Shown here one piece after another: positions 46,138 through 46,725 of a DNA stretch of 46,725 nt; position 1 is the first letter of the stretch; every line of letters begins with the position of its first letter. Position numbers and translations under genes: made by a program. The notes beneath the pieces were generated by a model, which did no database searches, was not told the DNA's origin, and was given only the letters and a program-made list of their open reading frames with translations. The stretch lies in IMG/VR virus record IMGVR_UViG_3300026097_000035, positions 1-46,725 of that record, one strand, 5' to 3'. Source of the DNA: a virus.

Positions 46138-46725
46138 TTACTTTCTCTTGATGCGTGACACAACTGCGTCAAACTCATCTGCGGTGGTTGAGGTCTGTGC
46201 CTCGTGGACAACACCCTTCGTGTCGATTTCTGATGCAGCTACAGACTCTTTGAGTGAGTCTGCGTAAGCTTTCTCGTCTGCAATCAGCTCGTCAACAGTC
46301 TTGGCGTTCTGGTCTGACTTCATGGTCTCTGCTACACGCTGTAGCGCAACCTTTGGAAGTCCTGACTCGTTGAACTTCTCTGCAACTTCAACTGGGTCGA
46401 TGGCTGGAGCTTCATCCTCCACGGCCTCCTCCACAGCTTCAGCTGACTCCTCTACGAGCACAGATACTGACTCTCGCAAAGGAGCTAGAGCGTCAACAAA
46501 GGTTTCTTTGAGATCAGCTAGTGCTGCCTCAAACTCTTCCTTAGTAATTGACATTTCTTTTCCTTCCGTATTGGATTCTGCTACCAAATCGGTAACTTCA
46601 GCATTGTTTCTGTAGCTTTCCAGCAGAGCGACAAATTTGCCACCTGCACCTGCCACTGTGACCACATCAACACTTGTCAGCGGGTCTTCGACCAGCGACT
46701 CGATGATTGGTCCTTGTCTACCCTC
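46138..46725 (-). CDS. Prohead protease, 3' part, with nested scaffold
   Basis: Continues the protease that starts at 524 (bases 46580-46725 repeat 1-146). After the protease domain the sequence becomes an acidic, coiled-coil scaffold domain (EEFEAALADLKETFVDALAP, VEESAEAVEEAVEDEAPAID). An internal ATG at 46554 (MSITKEEF) follows GGAAGG at 8 nt and opens the same frame, so a 138-residue scaffold could be made separately, as in lambda C/Nu3. The end is basic (SRIKRK), suited to bind capsid subunits. Confidence 0.82.
   Translation of the reverse strand, partial: EGRQGPIIESLVEDPLTSVDVVTVAGAGGKFVALLESYRNNAEVTDLVAESNTEGKEMSITKEEFEAALADLKETFVDALAPLRESVSVLVEESAEAVEEAVEDEAPAIDPVEVAEKFNESGLPKVALQRVAETMKSDQNAKTVDELIADEKAYADSLKESVAASEIDTKGVVHEAQTSTTADEFDAVVSRIKRK
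46580..46725. repeat. Terminal direct repeat, right copy
   Basis: Identical to bases 1-146; see left copy. Indicates a circular assembly with a unit of 46579 bp. Confidence 0.95.

Overview
The window is one essentially complete tailed-phage (siphovirus) genome from an actinobacterial host. The first 146 bases recur exactly as the last 146, so the contig is a circularly closed (or terminally redundant) molecule of about 46.58 kb, opened inside the prohead protease gene. Evidence for the host: two WhiB-like (Wbl) iron-sulfur proteins, a family restricted to Actinobacteria and their phages; an r1t-like holin; and late genes that appear to be read from leaderless transcripts, which are common in Actinobacteria. 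Base composition is moderate (about mid-40s %GC by eye). Several small proteins resemble families I know from aquatic phages, so a freshwater or marine low-GC actinobacterium is a reasonable guess. I see no integrase, excisionase or obvious repressor, so a lytic life cycle is more likely.

Layout. (a) 1-4629 and 20934-46725, minus strand (continuous across the contig junction): the late block. In transcription order it holds two small proteins, terminase small subunit, zinc ribbon, terminase large subunit, portal, prohead protease with a nested scaffold, DUF2190-like decoration protein and major capsid protein. Next come two self-contained morons (HNH nuclease, glutaredoxin), then an 8.5-kb island of fibre/adhesin-type proteins (collagen-like, Mtd-N-like modules, three tandem jelly-roll-like paralogues, a glycine-rich Ig-like protein). 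After that come the head-tail connectors, tail terminator, major tail protein, tail assembly chaperone with a programmed -1 frameshift, 1400-aa tape measure, distal tail and hub proteins, an S74-chaperone fibre, and the lysis cassette. (b) 4750-5883, minus strand: a small leftward early operon of tiny proteins with its own promoters and a strong terminator. (c) 5824-6451: a 628-bp control region with divergent promoters, a probable ~57-nt hairpin RNA, seven copies of an operator/iteron-like motif, an AT-rich tract and a long inverted repeat. It is the best candidate for early control and replication origin. (d) 6452-20933, plus strand: one long early/replication operon. It begins with about 20 very small, tightly overlapping genes (TAATG and ATGA junctions), then an SNF2-type helicase, the Wbl pair, and a recombination/replication set: Cas4/RecB-like exonuclease, Sak4-like annealing ATPase, DUF669-like ssDNA-binding protein, primase-helicase, RuvC-like resolvase and DEDDy exonuclease. 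No DNA polymerase is present, so host polymerase is presumably used.

The most interesting unexplained signals are RNA-level. A promoter/hairpin/terminator unit at 5918-6010 has a loop (TTCTTCCCCCTTTCTT) complementary to the ribosome binding sites of the first gene of each early operon. A structured leader precedes the primase-helicase, with a possible pseudoknot followed by a tRNA-like acceptor plus T-arm that lacks a D-arm. Late sub-operons seem to start from -10 boxes placed 6-7 nt before the ATG, giving leaderless mRNA. All functions are assigned by reading sequence motifs; no searches or folding calculations were run.
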